A stretch of DNA of 64,000 bases from Marsupella aquatica (taxonomy: Eukaryota; Marchantiophyta). The stretch lies in NCBI GenBank assembly GCA_973895155.1, contig OZ316898.1, positions 15,562,001 to 15,626,000 of the forward strand, written 5' to 3'. The number at the start of each line of letters is the position of its first letter. Position 1 is the stretch's first letter. The translations under genes were made by a program, and so were the position numbers. Below, in pieces: positions 20,841 through 33,700 of the stretch. The notes below the pieces were generated by a model. The model ran no database searches, was not told the origin of the DNA, and was given only the letters and a program-made list of their open reading frames with translations.

Positions 20841-21079
20841 AATGATGAGATAAGTAATTTACTAGGAGGGGTTTGAGGTTTTCAAACAGGATAAGTAATT
20901 AAGAGGGGTTTGGGGTTTAGGGAATGATGAGATAAGTAATTAGGAGGGGTGTTGGGGTTTAGGGATGAGATAAGTAATTTACTAGGAGGGGTTTGGGGTT
21001 TTCAAACAAGATAAGTAATTAAGAGGGGTTTGGGGTTTAGGGAATGATGAGATAAGTAATTAGGAGGGGTGTTGGGGTT
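20841..21079. repeat. Two-copy 120-bp tandem repeat in CACTA intergenic DNA
   Basis: 20841-20960 and 20961-21079 are nearly identical with an exact 120-bp period. Weaker units of the same AGGAGGGGTTTGGGGTTTAG theme extend back to about 20690. There is no ORF. The G-rich strand is consistently the plus strand. Confidence 0.85.
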
Positions 21080-21642
21080 GTTACTAGGGGTTTAGGGGTT
21101 GAACACAACTTTACTAATTAGAAGGGGTTTGGTTTGTAAGGCAGGTTTATTTCAAAGTTGGTATGACTTTTGGATTAGGCTACAAAATTTTATGCTAACA
21201 AATTAAGGTTGGTTTTCTAAATGCCACCCAGTTCAGGGTTATTTAGGTTTTCAACATCGTACAGTAAATAATGCTTATGCATTGCGAGAGTCTGGGCATC
21301 TGAAAGGTACAAGGGCAATAATTATGCAATTTCTTTCTTACATAATACTCTTTGTTGTCAATGTATTTTTAGGGGACCTATATTGTTCAATCCCTTTTAA
21401 GGTTGTATAGGGTATAACAAGTTCAAGTTCACTTGTTGGTTTGCAGTTTTTCCCTCTTACTTTTGGATTGGGCTCATTTACTCTGAGCCACAAGACCTAT
21501 AGGCATTGTTGAGCCTAGATCTCATAAAGGTACTTCTTCACCTTTTGTCAATTTGGGTTTGGTTTTAAAAACCAATTTAGAGTTGTTAATTTCTTGCCCC
21601 TCTTCCTAATTACCGTTTTGCAATTAACCCATGCAGTGGCCA

Positions 21643-22833
21643 TGTCATCAAGTTCTGAGTTGTCATCAAGTTCTGAGTTGTCATCCACGGACTCATCCTC
21701 CTTTGATGAAGAGGATCCACCTCCTCCACAACCTCCAACAGCTGTACAACCTCCTCGTGGTCCACCCCGCCAGCTTTGTGTGTGTACCCAATGCATGGGT
21801 CAGGTCTCCCAGAAATCTTATGTATGTGCTGAACATATAGAGAGATATGGGCACCATGTACGAGGTCATTCTGGAGCTTCTTCCTCCCATATGGTGAGTT
21901 TCCAAAACTGTATGGCTAGCTTCTTCATTTAGGGAAGCATCTTTTACGTTTTTAAGGTAGAGAGTACATTGTATTTTTTGTTAATTTATTTGGTTTTGTT
22001 GGAATATATAGGTATCCAATAGGCCTAGACCTGCAACACCAGCACCATATGTACCATCATAGGCAGTTGTAGATGCTATAGGCCAAGCCTTTTCATGTGT
22101 CTTCAATGGTCTAAGGGTAGGGGCTACCAATGTTGAAGGGCAAGTTGAGGAAGAGCCAGTAGTCCCAAGAGGGAGAAATCGGTCAAAGAGGAGGCCAAGA
22201 GGGGCCACCGATGCATATAAGTGTGTGGTTGAGGGTAGGTGGGGTAATTGTGGGTTCACAGGAAGATGTGTTCCTATTATCAAGGATTGGGATCCTACAA
22301 CTCTTGGGTTGCCAAACAATCTGGCCTATGGTGAGGAGGTAGAAGTTTGGGGGAGACGTTGGGTTGTCAAACCCTCCACACTTGGAGACAGACATGGGTA
22401 TGGAGTTTTTGCTTGTGAGGACATCATAGTGGACTATGAGGTTGGTATAGGTGGCCGTAGTGTAGAGGGACCTACTTTGTTTCCATATGGTGGACCCATC
22501 TACAAGAAGAGGCACTTGAACATGATCCTCACACAACACCCTGAGTGGAAGACATATGCATTGGAGATGGATACTCATGAGGCCAACACTAGGTGCTATA
22601 GTGATCAGCGAGTGATAGATGGGGACCCAATACGAACTGGAAATATTGCTGGTTTTATTAATAGTACCGTGGGGTCTCGGCCTAAGCGTAGGCGGAACTG
22701 TGAGTGGGTATTCATTGAGGGTCCGCCACCGGCACCATATGGTCAAAGTTATCATCATGACCATTGTCTAGTTGTAGCTACCAGACCCATTTTAGCTGGT
22801 GATGAGTTGTTTACTCACTATGAGTGGGATTAG
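21643..22833 (+). pseudogene. SET-domain protein carried by the CACTA element
   Basis: Exon 1 (21643-21894, donor GTGAGT) encodes a Ser-rich start and a Cys/His cluster, CVCTQCMGQVSQKSYVCAEH. Exon 2 (22012-22833) contains a SET domain over its last about 170 residues. Visible motifs are HGYGVFACEDI (the GxG entry motif), FPYGGPIY, a central ALEMDTHEANTRCY, then IRTGNIAGFINS (the N-x-x-x-F-I-N motif in place of RFINHS), RRNCEW and AGDELFTHYEWD. SET domains transfer methyl groups from SAM to lysines, commonly on histones. The NHSC core is altered (NSTV), so activity is uncertain. One in-frame TAG (about 22061) interrupts the linker; the SET part itself is open. It lies 170 bp upstream of TNP2 on the same strand. 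Confidence 0.65.
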
Positions 22834-23004
22834 GGCTAGGGTGGCTAAGTTGGAATATATTTGTAGAGTGTGACACCATTATATATATATGGCGTTTGCC
22901 CGCATTTTGTATTTATTATTCATTGCCCATCATTTGTGCATTTTGAATATGTATTTTTTGTTGTGAGTCTAAAATAGATTGAACGTGAATTTTTTTCATA
23001 GAAT

Positions 23005-26000
23005 GTGCGCCCCTCTCAAAAGATGTTACCACGGAGGTTGAGGGCAACATATGAGCAAATGGGTATGCCATCAAAAGGGCAAGGGTCACCGCCTGGTTCA
23101 TCATCAAGTGAAGATGATACCCATAGCGTTGAGGATGTGCCACAACAAAGGGATGATGAGGCCATGGAGCCCCAAGACAGAGCCATGGATGAGTTCATGG
23201 TAGATTGGTTTGGAGCTGACCCGACATATGAAGTGGAAGACCTTGTACATGAAGAACATGCCACATCCAATGACCCACGGCCACGACATACACCAGAGGG
23301 ACAACGCCAATGGGAGGAAGCAGAGAACCATGCCCAAACACCTATCTATGAGGGTGCACGATTGAGTAGACTTTTAGCAATCTTGGGGTTGTTGAATCTT
23401 CAGGCCAAACATAAGGCCAACAATGCCTTACTATTAGATATGTTTGCATTTTGCCATGAATTCATGTTACCCAGTGAGAACAATTTTCCAGGAACTTGGA
23501 AGGAGGCAAAGAGTGTGTTGTCATCCATTGGCATGGAATATCATATCATTCATGCATGTGTGCATGATTGCATGTTATTTCATGGGATTACTGAAAACCT
23601 AACAGAGTGTACAACATGTCATGAGCTTTGGTATGACCCTAACATGCTGACAAAGAAGGTGGCAAGGAAAGCAGTGAGATGGTTTCCCATCATTCCTCGC
23701 TTGTTGCACATGTACCGATGTTCAGACTTGGCAGAGTTGATGGTATGGCATAAGAATCATCAATCAGATGATGGCATCATGCGATTGCCAGTTGACTCCC
23801 CTGCTCACAAGCATGTGGAGGAAACATGGCCAGAATTTGCACATGATCCTCGCCATGTGAGATTGGGATTGGCATCAGATGGAGTTAGCCCTCATTCCCT
23901 TGGAGGCAAGGGGCGACCTACATCAGTTTGGCCTGTGGTTGTCATGAATTATAACCTTCCACCATGGTTATCTATGAAGAAGGGTTTCCTATTGTTGTCA
24001 TTGATTATCCCTGGTCCAAAGAAGGTGAATAACTTTGACACCTACTTGGCATTGTTGGTTGAGGAACTCAAGAAACTATGGGATGGAGTTTGGGCATACG
24101 ACGGCCGGAAAACTACAGGAAGGTTTCCACGTGTCTTCAAGTTGAGAGGAATCATGTTATGGACCATGCATGACTATCCAGGTAATACAAGTTCTCATAC
24201 ACAACCCTTGAGTATGCCATATATGATAATGTAGTCAAAGTTTAGGCTTTTTTCATGTGACAACCTAACACATGTATTTTTTTGTAAGCAGGGTTTGGCT
24301 TTGTCTCGGGGTTGCAAACTCAGGGATATAAGGCTTGCTCCACTTGTGGCCCAAGCTTTGAGGACATGGCCAAATATTGTGCATGGCTTAGAAAAATTGT
24401 TTACATTGGGCATACAAAGTTTCTTCCAATGGGGCATGACATGAGGTCTGACCCACTTTTATTCTCCTCCTTTGACATGCCCCTTGGTGATGAGCGTGAA
24501 AAACCTGATGCAACCAGTTTTGCATATTGGAAGTTGCTAGGAGATAGGGTGGCAGACCCACTTGATATCCTCACCTTTGATGGGACCGGCTTAACACGTT
24601 GGAGTATACTAGCCACTTTGCCTTATTGGTCTGAGTTGAAGATCCGTCATTTGTTAGACCCCATGCACATAGAAGAAAATGTGGGGAAGGCATTGATTAA
24701 GGCTTTCTATGGGGAGAAAGAGACTAATTTCAGGGAGGCATGTGAGGATTTGGAAATGCATCCAAATGTATGGGTAACAGTTGATCCTATTACAGGTATA
24801 GAGCATCGTCCTTTTGCTCCTTGGGTGCTCAGTGTTGGTCAAAGACAGGAGTTTTGGAATCGTATAGGAGAGATGCGATTTCCTACAGGATATGGAGCCA
24901 ATCTTTGAAAGGCTTTTGGGATGGAGGACAATCACAAGTGGCCACGATATCTCAAGACACATGACTATCACCATTTATTGCAACATATATTGCCAGTGGC
25001 AATCATAGGTCTTGGCAGTGAAGAAGTGCAAGATGCCATTTGGTCATTGGGTCGTTTGTTGAGATGGATATGCTCAAAGGAGATCCCTAGGATGGAGATA
25101 TTGGTAGCTGAGGTGGTGTGCAAGTTGGAGAAGGCCCTCCCTCCCTCCTTCTTTGATTGTCAAGTTCACTTACTTGTGCATCTGTGCGTGAGGTTGCTAT
25201 TGCTGGTCCAGTGCATTGTCGATGGATGTATTGGTTGGAGCGATACATGGCTGTATTGAAGGCTTATGTACGTAATCATGCACGGGTGGAGGGGAGCATA
25301 GCTACAGGATATTTGACAACGGAGAGCATGTTTTATTTTAATAACATCTTGGCCACAATTGATCCTACTTGCCCACGTACTTGGATGGAGGAGAGGGATG
25401 TGGAGGAGGACCGTTTAACTGGAGCCAAAAAGACACGCATGTTGACATCAACAGAGTGGTCATAGTTGACAACATTCATGTTGAATAACAGCAATGTCAT
25501 GGATGAATGGAGGGAGTTTTATGAGAATGCCAAAAGTATGAGTACAAGGGCAAGGATTTTTCCTAAATTGCATGACTATATGAAGCTGAAGTTGGTTGAG
25601 TTGGATAACATGGTGGCACAAGGAGGAGATGTATCAGACTTTCTGGGTATCACGGATGATGTGCGGAGCATTGTTCATGGCCCTTTGAGAGAAATAACAT
25701 CTCGGACGACAATGTGGACACAAGGGACTCAAGCATTTCAGGTCCCACTAGTACCTAACCTTGTTGCCATTACAATTATAGTGTTCATTTATCTATATTG
25801 ACCTTGGGGGTGTTAATCCCCATTTATTTTGAGCTTTTTTTCATTGGGGTCTATACCTTTAATGCTTTGTTTCTCACTTCTCTTTTGAACATTATTATGA
25901 TTTTTGTCTTTTCCTTTCCCTCTTACTTTTGGTTTTGTTAATTTCAGGATTTCTTCCCTTGATGAGAAGAGAGGCCGTACCTTTGATTGTGGAGTTCAAG

Positions 26001-26130
26001 GCCAGTTCTCTCAAGACTCCCGAAGTAGTCGCCATGACAGGAATATTGTTTGAGATGTGGTGCCACACTATGGAAAGATAGAGGAGATCTTGGTGGTATC
26101 ATATGACACCCATTCAAAGTTTGAGGAGCG
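23005..26130 (+). pseudogene. CACTA TNP2 transposase (Transposase_21, DUF4218, DUF4216-like)
   Basis: Exon 1 (23005-24181) contains the TNP2 core: LSRLLAILGLLNLQAKHKAN, the IHACVHDCMLFHG zinc loop, VRLGLASDGVSPHS and VNNFDTYLALLVEELKKLWDG. Exon 2 (24292-25740) continues with the ACSTCGPSF and LLDPMHIEENVGKAL motifs, then a DUF4218-type block (HCRWMYWLERYMAVLKAYVRN). After a third intron (25741-25947) comes PHYGKIEEILVVSYD, which resembles DUF4216. It is disabled by a TGA at 24906, a frameshift near 25185, TAGs near 24232 or 25463 and a stop near 26050. The 3' end merges into MULE-2. Confidence 0.8.
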
Positions 26131-26512
26131 AGTTACTCTTCGACTTGAAACACAACTGAAATACGATGACTCTGAGGACTGGGAATGGTTTGGCGACCCA
26201 GATCCCATTTTGATATACTCTCCCAACTACGATGCGGAGATTTTTCCCGTTCGTTTTGTACGAGAGTTTGTTTAGGAGTTCGTACGCTTAATCGTGCGGA
26301 TTCTCCTTACACGCATCCCTCAACAACACCAACGCAAATGAGAAGAATCTACCTCAGCAGGAACAATTCCAAAGGAAGCAAAGTACCCTAAATGTATGAC
26401 AACTGGACCTCTGGCGACATGTGAGTCGGGGGACGTTGGACACCTAGAGCGAAATGCACCGTTGATTAAATCTGGGACTGACCAGTAGACCTCAAAGTGC
26501 GTAAAAAGGTAT

Positions 26513-27155
26513 CTGTTTAAGTTACCGTTGACCTAATACCTCCATAAATATTATACTCGAATCGACTAAAATGTCCGTTGAAGTTCCCGTTGAAGAGCGA
26601 GTCGTTATTAGATAGCGCCCGACGCTATCATTGGCGTCCGTTGTGAAGGTTCCTTGAATCTATCATGAACATCATATTTGTTCAAGAAATTGTATTTTAG
26701 CATATAAGTTTTTACTAGCGTTAGGTGCTAGTAAAATATTACAGTCTAGAACCTTCAAAATTTGACTCGAAGTTTTGTTAGCGCCTGGCGCTATCATAGG
26801 GATATGTCGTTATGGTATCTTTATCCTCTCATATATAACACGGAAGATAATATTCCTTTGAGAATAGAACATTTCTTTTCGAATAGTTTACTAGCGCCGG
26901 GCGCTAATAAACATTAACTTGATAACCGTTAAAGTTACCGTTTGATTATCGAGTACTCCTTTGATAGCGCCTGGCGCTAGCATTGGGAGTTACCGTTACG
27001 GACCAGATATGCATGATACATATTTGCTAGCGCCTGGCGCTATCAAAGGGAATTTGGACAATTGTGTCATCTGAGATGATGCTTGTCAAACCATACATTA
27101 CTATGTGCATATGGAGCCTGAAGTTTTCATCTCACTTACTTAGCGGCAGGCGCTA
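26513..27155. promoter_or_regulatory. Seven-site palindrome array upstream of the MULE-2 transposase
   Basis: Palindromes or variants lie at 26613, 26716, 26779, 26892, 26965, 27028 and 27141. The companion box CCGTTGAAGTTACCGTT or a variant lies at 26513, 26575 and 26926. The last two start 38 and 39 bp before a palindrome, as in MULE-1. The site number and spacing (63-113 bp) match MULE-1 even though the sequence between sites has drifted, which argues for past selection on the sites. Confidence 0.65.
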
Positions 27156-28405
27156 TTATTTGTGTGCCTTGAAATTTATGTTCAAATTTTGATCAATAAG
27201 CTTTTCTTGGTAGGTGCTGACATGTGTAATTCCGTTAGGAAACGACAAGCATTCATTGCTAATAGGTCACTTTGTCGTATTTGTAACGGTTTTATTCGGC
27301 ACAAATGAATTTAGGTGGCCTCACATTTCTGTACGCCATTTCCAATGGATTCACAAATTGTAATTTCTCGCTGTCCGCCTGGCGACCTTGTGACAATCCT
27401 TCTCGCCGATCCTAAGAAAAATGATGAAATTTCTAAGGAATATCTTGCCACCAGGTTTGGAATTCCTAGGGAAAGCATACAACGAATAGTTATCTCGGGA
27501 GAGGAAGTGGTGGTTGATGTTTATTTCATTGAAGGAGTTTGGTATTGGAGGTTGTGCGGTGGGGTGAAGTATGACATCGTTAGTTTGGGAAATTTGAGGT
27601 ACCATCCTCCTCAAAGGGGAAGCTGAAAGTCAATTTGATTGACCTTTCAGATAGTAGCGATGATGAAGATTTGGCAAAGCTTCGTCTTCCTCAGAACAAC
27701 GTGAAAGTGGAGATGGTCCATGGGCGGACGGCCGATTCAGTTGTGTATCAGAGGAGTGCTCTTGATGCGATTCTACAATCAAAAGGCCAGAGTGAGATCT
27801 CTAGATTCATGCGAAGGAATGATTACTGATTTGAGCAAGTGTCAAGCTTGCCTGACACGTACAATGGGAATATTGTTTTTGAACTGCCTCCAATTGTTGG
27901 AGTTTGCTCAAAAGGTGAACGCCTCCGGGACATGGATCGCGGCAAGGACTGCTACTATTGGACTCGGATTGTCACGACTTCCGCAAATGTTCTCCCAAAA
28001 AAGGTGTGGGATTTTGGGAAAGTCTTTTGCACAGGTTCCCTAGAATGTCATAACAATTCATGTCAGTTTTGGGCCGAACATAAAAGGAGGAATGCAAAGT
28101 TCTGGGCAAGAGTTCCTAAGATTTTTGGACCGCACGTAGTTGGGCAACTCATTCCTGAGGGTGGGATTGTCTGTCATTATTGTTGGGAGCGCCCATTTTG
28201 TGTTGAGTCCTGTCCAGCGAGGATGTTCTACATGTACGCGTCTTCCAAAGTTGATGTCGAGTCTGCTAAGCATATGTCACGGCTTGCCATTCACATCAGA
28301 GATCATAACCATCCGAGCAAGCAAGTTTTTTCAAGAGAGGCAGAGAAAGTTGCAAAGATGCACATGGAACAAGCTTTGACTTTGAATCCGCGTGCAACTG
28401 CGGCG

Positions 28406-29654
28406 TGTGGAATGGCGGTCTCTACCATTTGTGTTGGAAGACGGTTTATTTTCGACATTTTTCAAGCATTTGTTATATTCTGGATGCTAAATAGAAGCGA
28501 CTGCCCTCATTGGCCATTTCTCGACCGACGCTTTCAAAAGCATCCGCTCTTACCCGGTGATTTACCCTCGACGCTTTCAGCAGCGTCGACTATTCCCGAG
28601 TACTTTAACTCACGACGCCTTCTAAAAGCGTCCACTCTGACTCGACGCTCAGATGCGTCCATCCACACCCGATGCTTTTAGAAGCGTCCTTCATTTTCTG
28701 ATACTTAGATTTAGCTTTCGAAATAGATTACCAATATAGTAGTATTTTCTCGACCTCTAAGTACTTATGCTGTACTTTCCTCCTACTTAGTTCAAGTTCA
28801 ACAGGCATAGCTTTTCATATTTCCTTCATTTTAGGACCTTAACACTTATAAGACAGAGTAGGATGCTCATTTGAACCAGAGAGAGAGAGAGTTAGAGATA
28901 ACACTGTATTCAGAATTGGATATTCTGAATGGTTCCTCCTCCTTCCATTATAACAAGGCATGTTGAGAGTGCATTGTATGGAAGTAAAGCAACATTTGTT
29001 TGAAGTTGTGATTGAATCTCAGAAATTCCTGTGGTAATTGAATTCAGTTACAAACTTCTGAGGATCGTATTGAATTCACTGCTAGGCTTGCTTGTAGAGT
29101 CAAGAATCACTAGCAAATTCAAGAGTAGTTGTTGATAAATGAGAAGTGAAATTGGATTCTCAGAGTATTCAGTACCGTTGCTTCTTTCTGGAATATGACT
29201 TAGAGTTTGACTGAATTGCGCAACGCTGATGTCAAACCGTGTTGACGGCATTTTAAGGCATATCATTACATTTGCAACCAAAAAGTTGCTTTGTTTATCA
29301 GATTGAGAACTTCATCTTTGTACAATTTTGTATCTTCAGAAGAAAGATTGATGAGTTGAGAGATTTTAGGCATGTTTATATTGAGACCAAGTCCTTTCTG
29401 AAGGTGTGGCAATAATTTACTAGAGTCTCCAAGACTGGAATCATTTCCTTTCTAGTCTGTAAATCTGATGTTAAGTTACTTTTATATTTTGTTTACTTTA
29501 TTTTGTTGAGAAGTAAGAAAAGTGTAGAGCTGTGAGTTCTACATCACTCAAAATGATAAAAATTATTCAATTCATACCAAAATACGTTCTTTAAGGGATC
29601 AGAACCTCGGTTTTAAGTGAGAAATTACACTTTAATACTTATTGCTATACTACA
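28406..29654. mobile_element. Solo LTR (1,249 bp) with CGGCG TSD
   Basis: The insert begins TGTGGAATGGCGG and ends CTATACTACA (TG...CA). It is flanked by CGGCG at 28401-28405 and 29655-29659. It splits the transposase frame cleanly; MULE-1 has uninterrupted sequence at this point. No internal coding or second LTR is present, so it is best explained as recombination between LTRs. Some 60 bp near 28520-28690 repeats a GACGCTTTnAnAAGCGTC inverted motif. Confidence 0.85.
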
Positions 29655-30728
29655 CGGCGGGTATGAAGAACATCGTCACGGGGTCTCTTTTTAAGGCAAT
29701 GTGTGAGTCGTCAGTTCAAGACATGATCCCAATAGAAGAGACCGAGATTTTTGAATCTCTTCAAGTCATCTCAACGCCTCAAAAATTTGTGAACCTTCTG
29801 AGGAGTATCTGTCAAGACCAGAAAGGAAGAGGTGAATTGGAATTTCTGGTAAGCATGCAGAAGAACATTTCATTCCCATTTCTGCAAAGGTTCTTTTTGC
29901 CAGGACAAGGGTCTCGAGATGAGAGTGCACACATTTTCAAGATGTCCACTAAGGGTGAAGGCTGTGGTCTGGATCTTCTTCAAAAGATGAGTCCCGGAGG
30001 GACTCTTGAGGGTGTGTGGGTAAGTTTTGATATGATGCACCGAATGACAAAGGATTGGCTTACATTTAGTGTACATGTTTATGACCATAACTATCGTGCA
30101 CTTTGCACGATATTCACTTGCGAGTTGCAAGCAGAAGATACAAAATTCCTTGAGAGGGCTTGGCGTTTAATGTTGGAGGTGGCTGATAAGAACGGTCTTC
30201 ACGATGTCCACATTCATGGTTTTATGGCGGACAATGCTCAAGCTGGTTGGAATGCTGTGAGGAATGTGTTCTTTGGGGGACTTCCTGATCCCGAACATGA
30301 GCGATCAGATGCATTTCACTTCTTCGAGTCATTTCGGAGACACTCAATTGAAGGCATTCCTGAAGGAAAGCAGAGTGAACATGGTGCCGTATGGGATAGG
30401 TTGCGGAATGCAAAGTCATTTATCGAGGCATATCATATTTCTAGAGAAATTGATTCTTGGTGGAGGGCAGGGAATTGTTATCCTGGTAAATTACAAATGT
30501 TGCAAGGTTGGATTTCATGGTGGGTTGTCCGCTAGCGCCAATGGGGAAACTTTATTTGATTGGTAAGTATTCTAAACAATCGTTGGTCAGCGCCTGGCAC
30601 TACTCATACATGTTCAAAGTGATTACATATGCTATTGTTTCTATGTGGTTAGTGGCTAGCGCTTGGCGCTACTCATACAGGTTCAAAGTGATTACATCTG
30701 CTATTATTTCTATGTGTTCATTGGCTAG

Positions 30729-33700
30729 TGTGAGTATTGGGTAATACCGAAAACCTGAAATTACTGAAAAATTTAAACTTTTTACAGTGTTTAAGCCTGT
30801 TGTTGCTGTTAAAATGCCAAGTGTAAACTATGGGTATACTTTATAACGGGATTACGCATTTACGCGTATAAGCATTATGGGTTTACGGGTTTACGGGTTT
30901 ATGGGTTTATGCGTTTACGCCGATACAGGATTACGGCTTACGCCTTACGCGTTTAAGGAAAGTGTACGTTACGGCGCTACGGCTAACTTTGCAACGGGAC
31001 TTAGAAACGGATTGGGGACTTCATACCTTGATAGGAATCAAGTAGAGAGTTCAGGCGCTCACTCCTGTATTTTCACCACCCCTATTCACTTGCTCTTTCT
31101 CTTCAAAAGCAACCTTTGCAGCACGCAAATCACCATCGCAGCTATGGCGAACCTGGGTGCTAGGAACAGTATCAAATTGAAGCTCTAGCAGTCTCAAAAG
31201 TAGTGGCAGCTCGTATACCACGAGCACCTGATAGTCTTTCTAATCTACAAGACTCTTTACAACACTTAGGATTGGAGCGCTTGCTCAGGATCCCCTGGAA
31301 TGTCAAGCTCGACTCCTACTTGCAGGATTTTGTGAAGGGGACTATCATCCCGATCGAATTCAGGTGAACGATTCAAGCTCACCCCAGCCTGTGGACTGTT
31401 GAGCAAATTGCTTACGCCTTTGGATGCCCGTCAGAAGGAGAGGCATTATATTCCAAGAAGCATGACTTATCTACTCCATACTTCTGAGGAACTCGAAATG
31501 CCAAGAATGGTTGGAACTTGTCCCAGTGTAGTTATCCTGAATTGAGAGTGCTCATGGAATTCCTGGTACCCATTCTTCATCCGAAAAAGCCAACTCTCTG
31601 TCCTGTGGCCTTGGCTAACACCATTGTAGCTGCTCACAGTGGAGCTATAAAAGTAAATTGGGCCCTACTTCTGTTTAATGTAATGAAGGATCAAGTAAGG
31701 AGCTTGGAAGCAGGGAGGACCACTTGCTTATAGAATTATCTCTCTCAGCTCTATTATACCCATGACTGTTTATATCTGGAGGAAGAGACAGAGAGGGGGT
31801 TACTCCTGATTGACTTGGGTATTGAAGAAGAAATTCCTATGGAGGACATTGTACATGTCACCCCATTGAATTCGAATGATCAGAACATTGCAGAGAATGC
31901 TGATGTTCCTATGCAGGATGCTTCATTAGAAGTTCCTACACATTCTCCTATGCATAGTAGGGAAGTTGTTTGCCAATCAATAAGTAATGAGAATTTCCCT
32001 AGCCGGACTATGGATGCAGATCCACTAGAAGCTGAAGAAGTAAGGAGCATTCATCAACAAGACGATGTTGCTACACCAACTGATGCTACTCCCCATGAGA
32101 CCACCAGGTCCACTCCTTCGAAGGCAGAGTCGAATCAGCAGCTTATTGATAAGTTGACATCTCTCCTCAGTTGCAGTGATGATGGACTATATGATGCTGT
32201 TAATAATTTGAGAATGGAGGCTGTTAGTTTGAGATCACCATTTCATGACCAGCTAAGTCCTGTCAGAATGACCTCTTCCCCAAGAGAACCAGCACCAATG
32301 GAGTTTGTGATCTGTACTCCTGTCACTATACAGCCCCCTCCCCTAGAAACAAGTGAACCTATTCCAGTGACAGAAAGTATCAGTTGTGTAGCCATTGTGG
32401 ATGACTTGTTAGAAATACTACAGTGTGAACCTTGACAGACAGCATCTGTGGTCCGCAACTTGATCCAACAATGTCCAACTGCTAGTCCTACTCCTAGCCC
32501 AGGTTCGCAACCTTACAGCCCTGATTCCAACTACGAACCCACAGAAGGACCCACCTACAATCGGTCACAATATGAGCACTCTTACGACAGAGAAGATCTA
32601 CCTGAAGACTCTGATCCACCCTCAGATGGTGAAACTTATAGATCTTATGATAATTCTCTTGAGTCATCCCCAAGGCAGGGATTTGAAGATGTTGATACTG
32701 CCTTAAGATCCAATCCAAACTTAGTAGCAGTTGTCACCTCATCTACTCAGACACCTCGGAATGCCACCATCGAGAGTAGATACCCGAGACATCCAGAGTC
32801 CCAAGTGCACAGGTATGTGGAGACCTGTAAGATAATGCAAGCCAACAGACCACCGGTTGGAGAGTTCTGGAAATACTACTATCTCAAGAAGACAGAAGCC
32901 AGTTATATCTTCGACCTCAGGTGTTTTGGAACTTCCAGACTGGAGATGGCACAATTCAATGAGTTCTGGACTAACTCTCTATTTCCGATCCATTCTTGTT
33001 GTGATGCTACTTCAGGGTGATGTAGAGGTGGAGGATCCAGATTTAGTTCTGGCATATTTTGGAAATTTGGCAGCTTATGCCCTAGATTTTGTGGTTTCTT
33101 TTCTCATGCAGAGTAAGAAATCTACTTCTCCCCAGAACGCTTACCTTCCTTGAGAGCCCAAGGTTACCCTTGTTTCAACCAGCTCATTTGCTGAGAAACA
33201 GAGGATCTGGAACAATGTCACCTCTCAAACTCTGACTAACTTCAACCGGTATTTCAGAGATGTCAAATGGAGGCTTCACCCTTTCTATTCCAGGATGCTG
33301 AACTCTGATGACTTCCTATATCATTATCCCCAAGTATATGCTGCTACTTGCAATAATTATGACGTGATTGGGATATATAGAGAAGCTCTTCGAATAGACA
33401 TATGCTATCTAAGGAGAAGAATGCCCCTGATGTATCCTGAAAGGCAATTGAGATGCCTACCCTACTCTCGAGGATCCCCACGCCAGGCTGAGCTGATGGA
33501 AGTTACTCAAGTTCGGACTGTTACCCTCGTGGAGCTACTCGAACCAGAAGACATCCGACAACAAGCTTGAGGAGTAGTCTAAGTCTTTTTAGTTAGTTTT
33601 AAGAATAGTGCATCTTTTCCTATTTTTCAAAATGTGTTATAGAGCTTTAAAAACTATGAGACTTCTTTAGTATATAGTCTATACCTAGGAAAACCTGTTG

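Larger units (their letters stand above)
17225..26130 (+). mobile_element. CACTA (En/Spm) element with TnpA-like, SET-domain and TNP2 genes; right end lost
   Basis: It begins with CACTACAACACAAATGGGG at 17225, the diagnostic CACTA terminus, followed by a subterminal block rich in GCGAAGC/CGCAA. It encodes a minus-strand accessory gene (19993-17983), a plus-strand SET-domain gene (21643-22833) and a TNP2 transposase (23005 to about 26130). Similarity to MULE-2 starts near 26130, so the right CACTA terminus is missing. The stretches at 20350-21640 and in the introns are non-coding. Confidence 0.75.

Noticed and set aside
20600-21130. Telomere-type TTTAGGG repeats
   Set aside because: GGGTTTAGGG words occur, but inside longer 120-bp units and not as head-to-tail 7-mers.
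25948-26130. Assigning the PHYGKIEEILVVSYD segment to MULE-2
   Set aside because: It fits the DUF4216 pattern that follows DUF4218 in CACTA transposases and has no counterpart in MULE-1.
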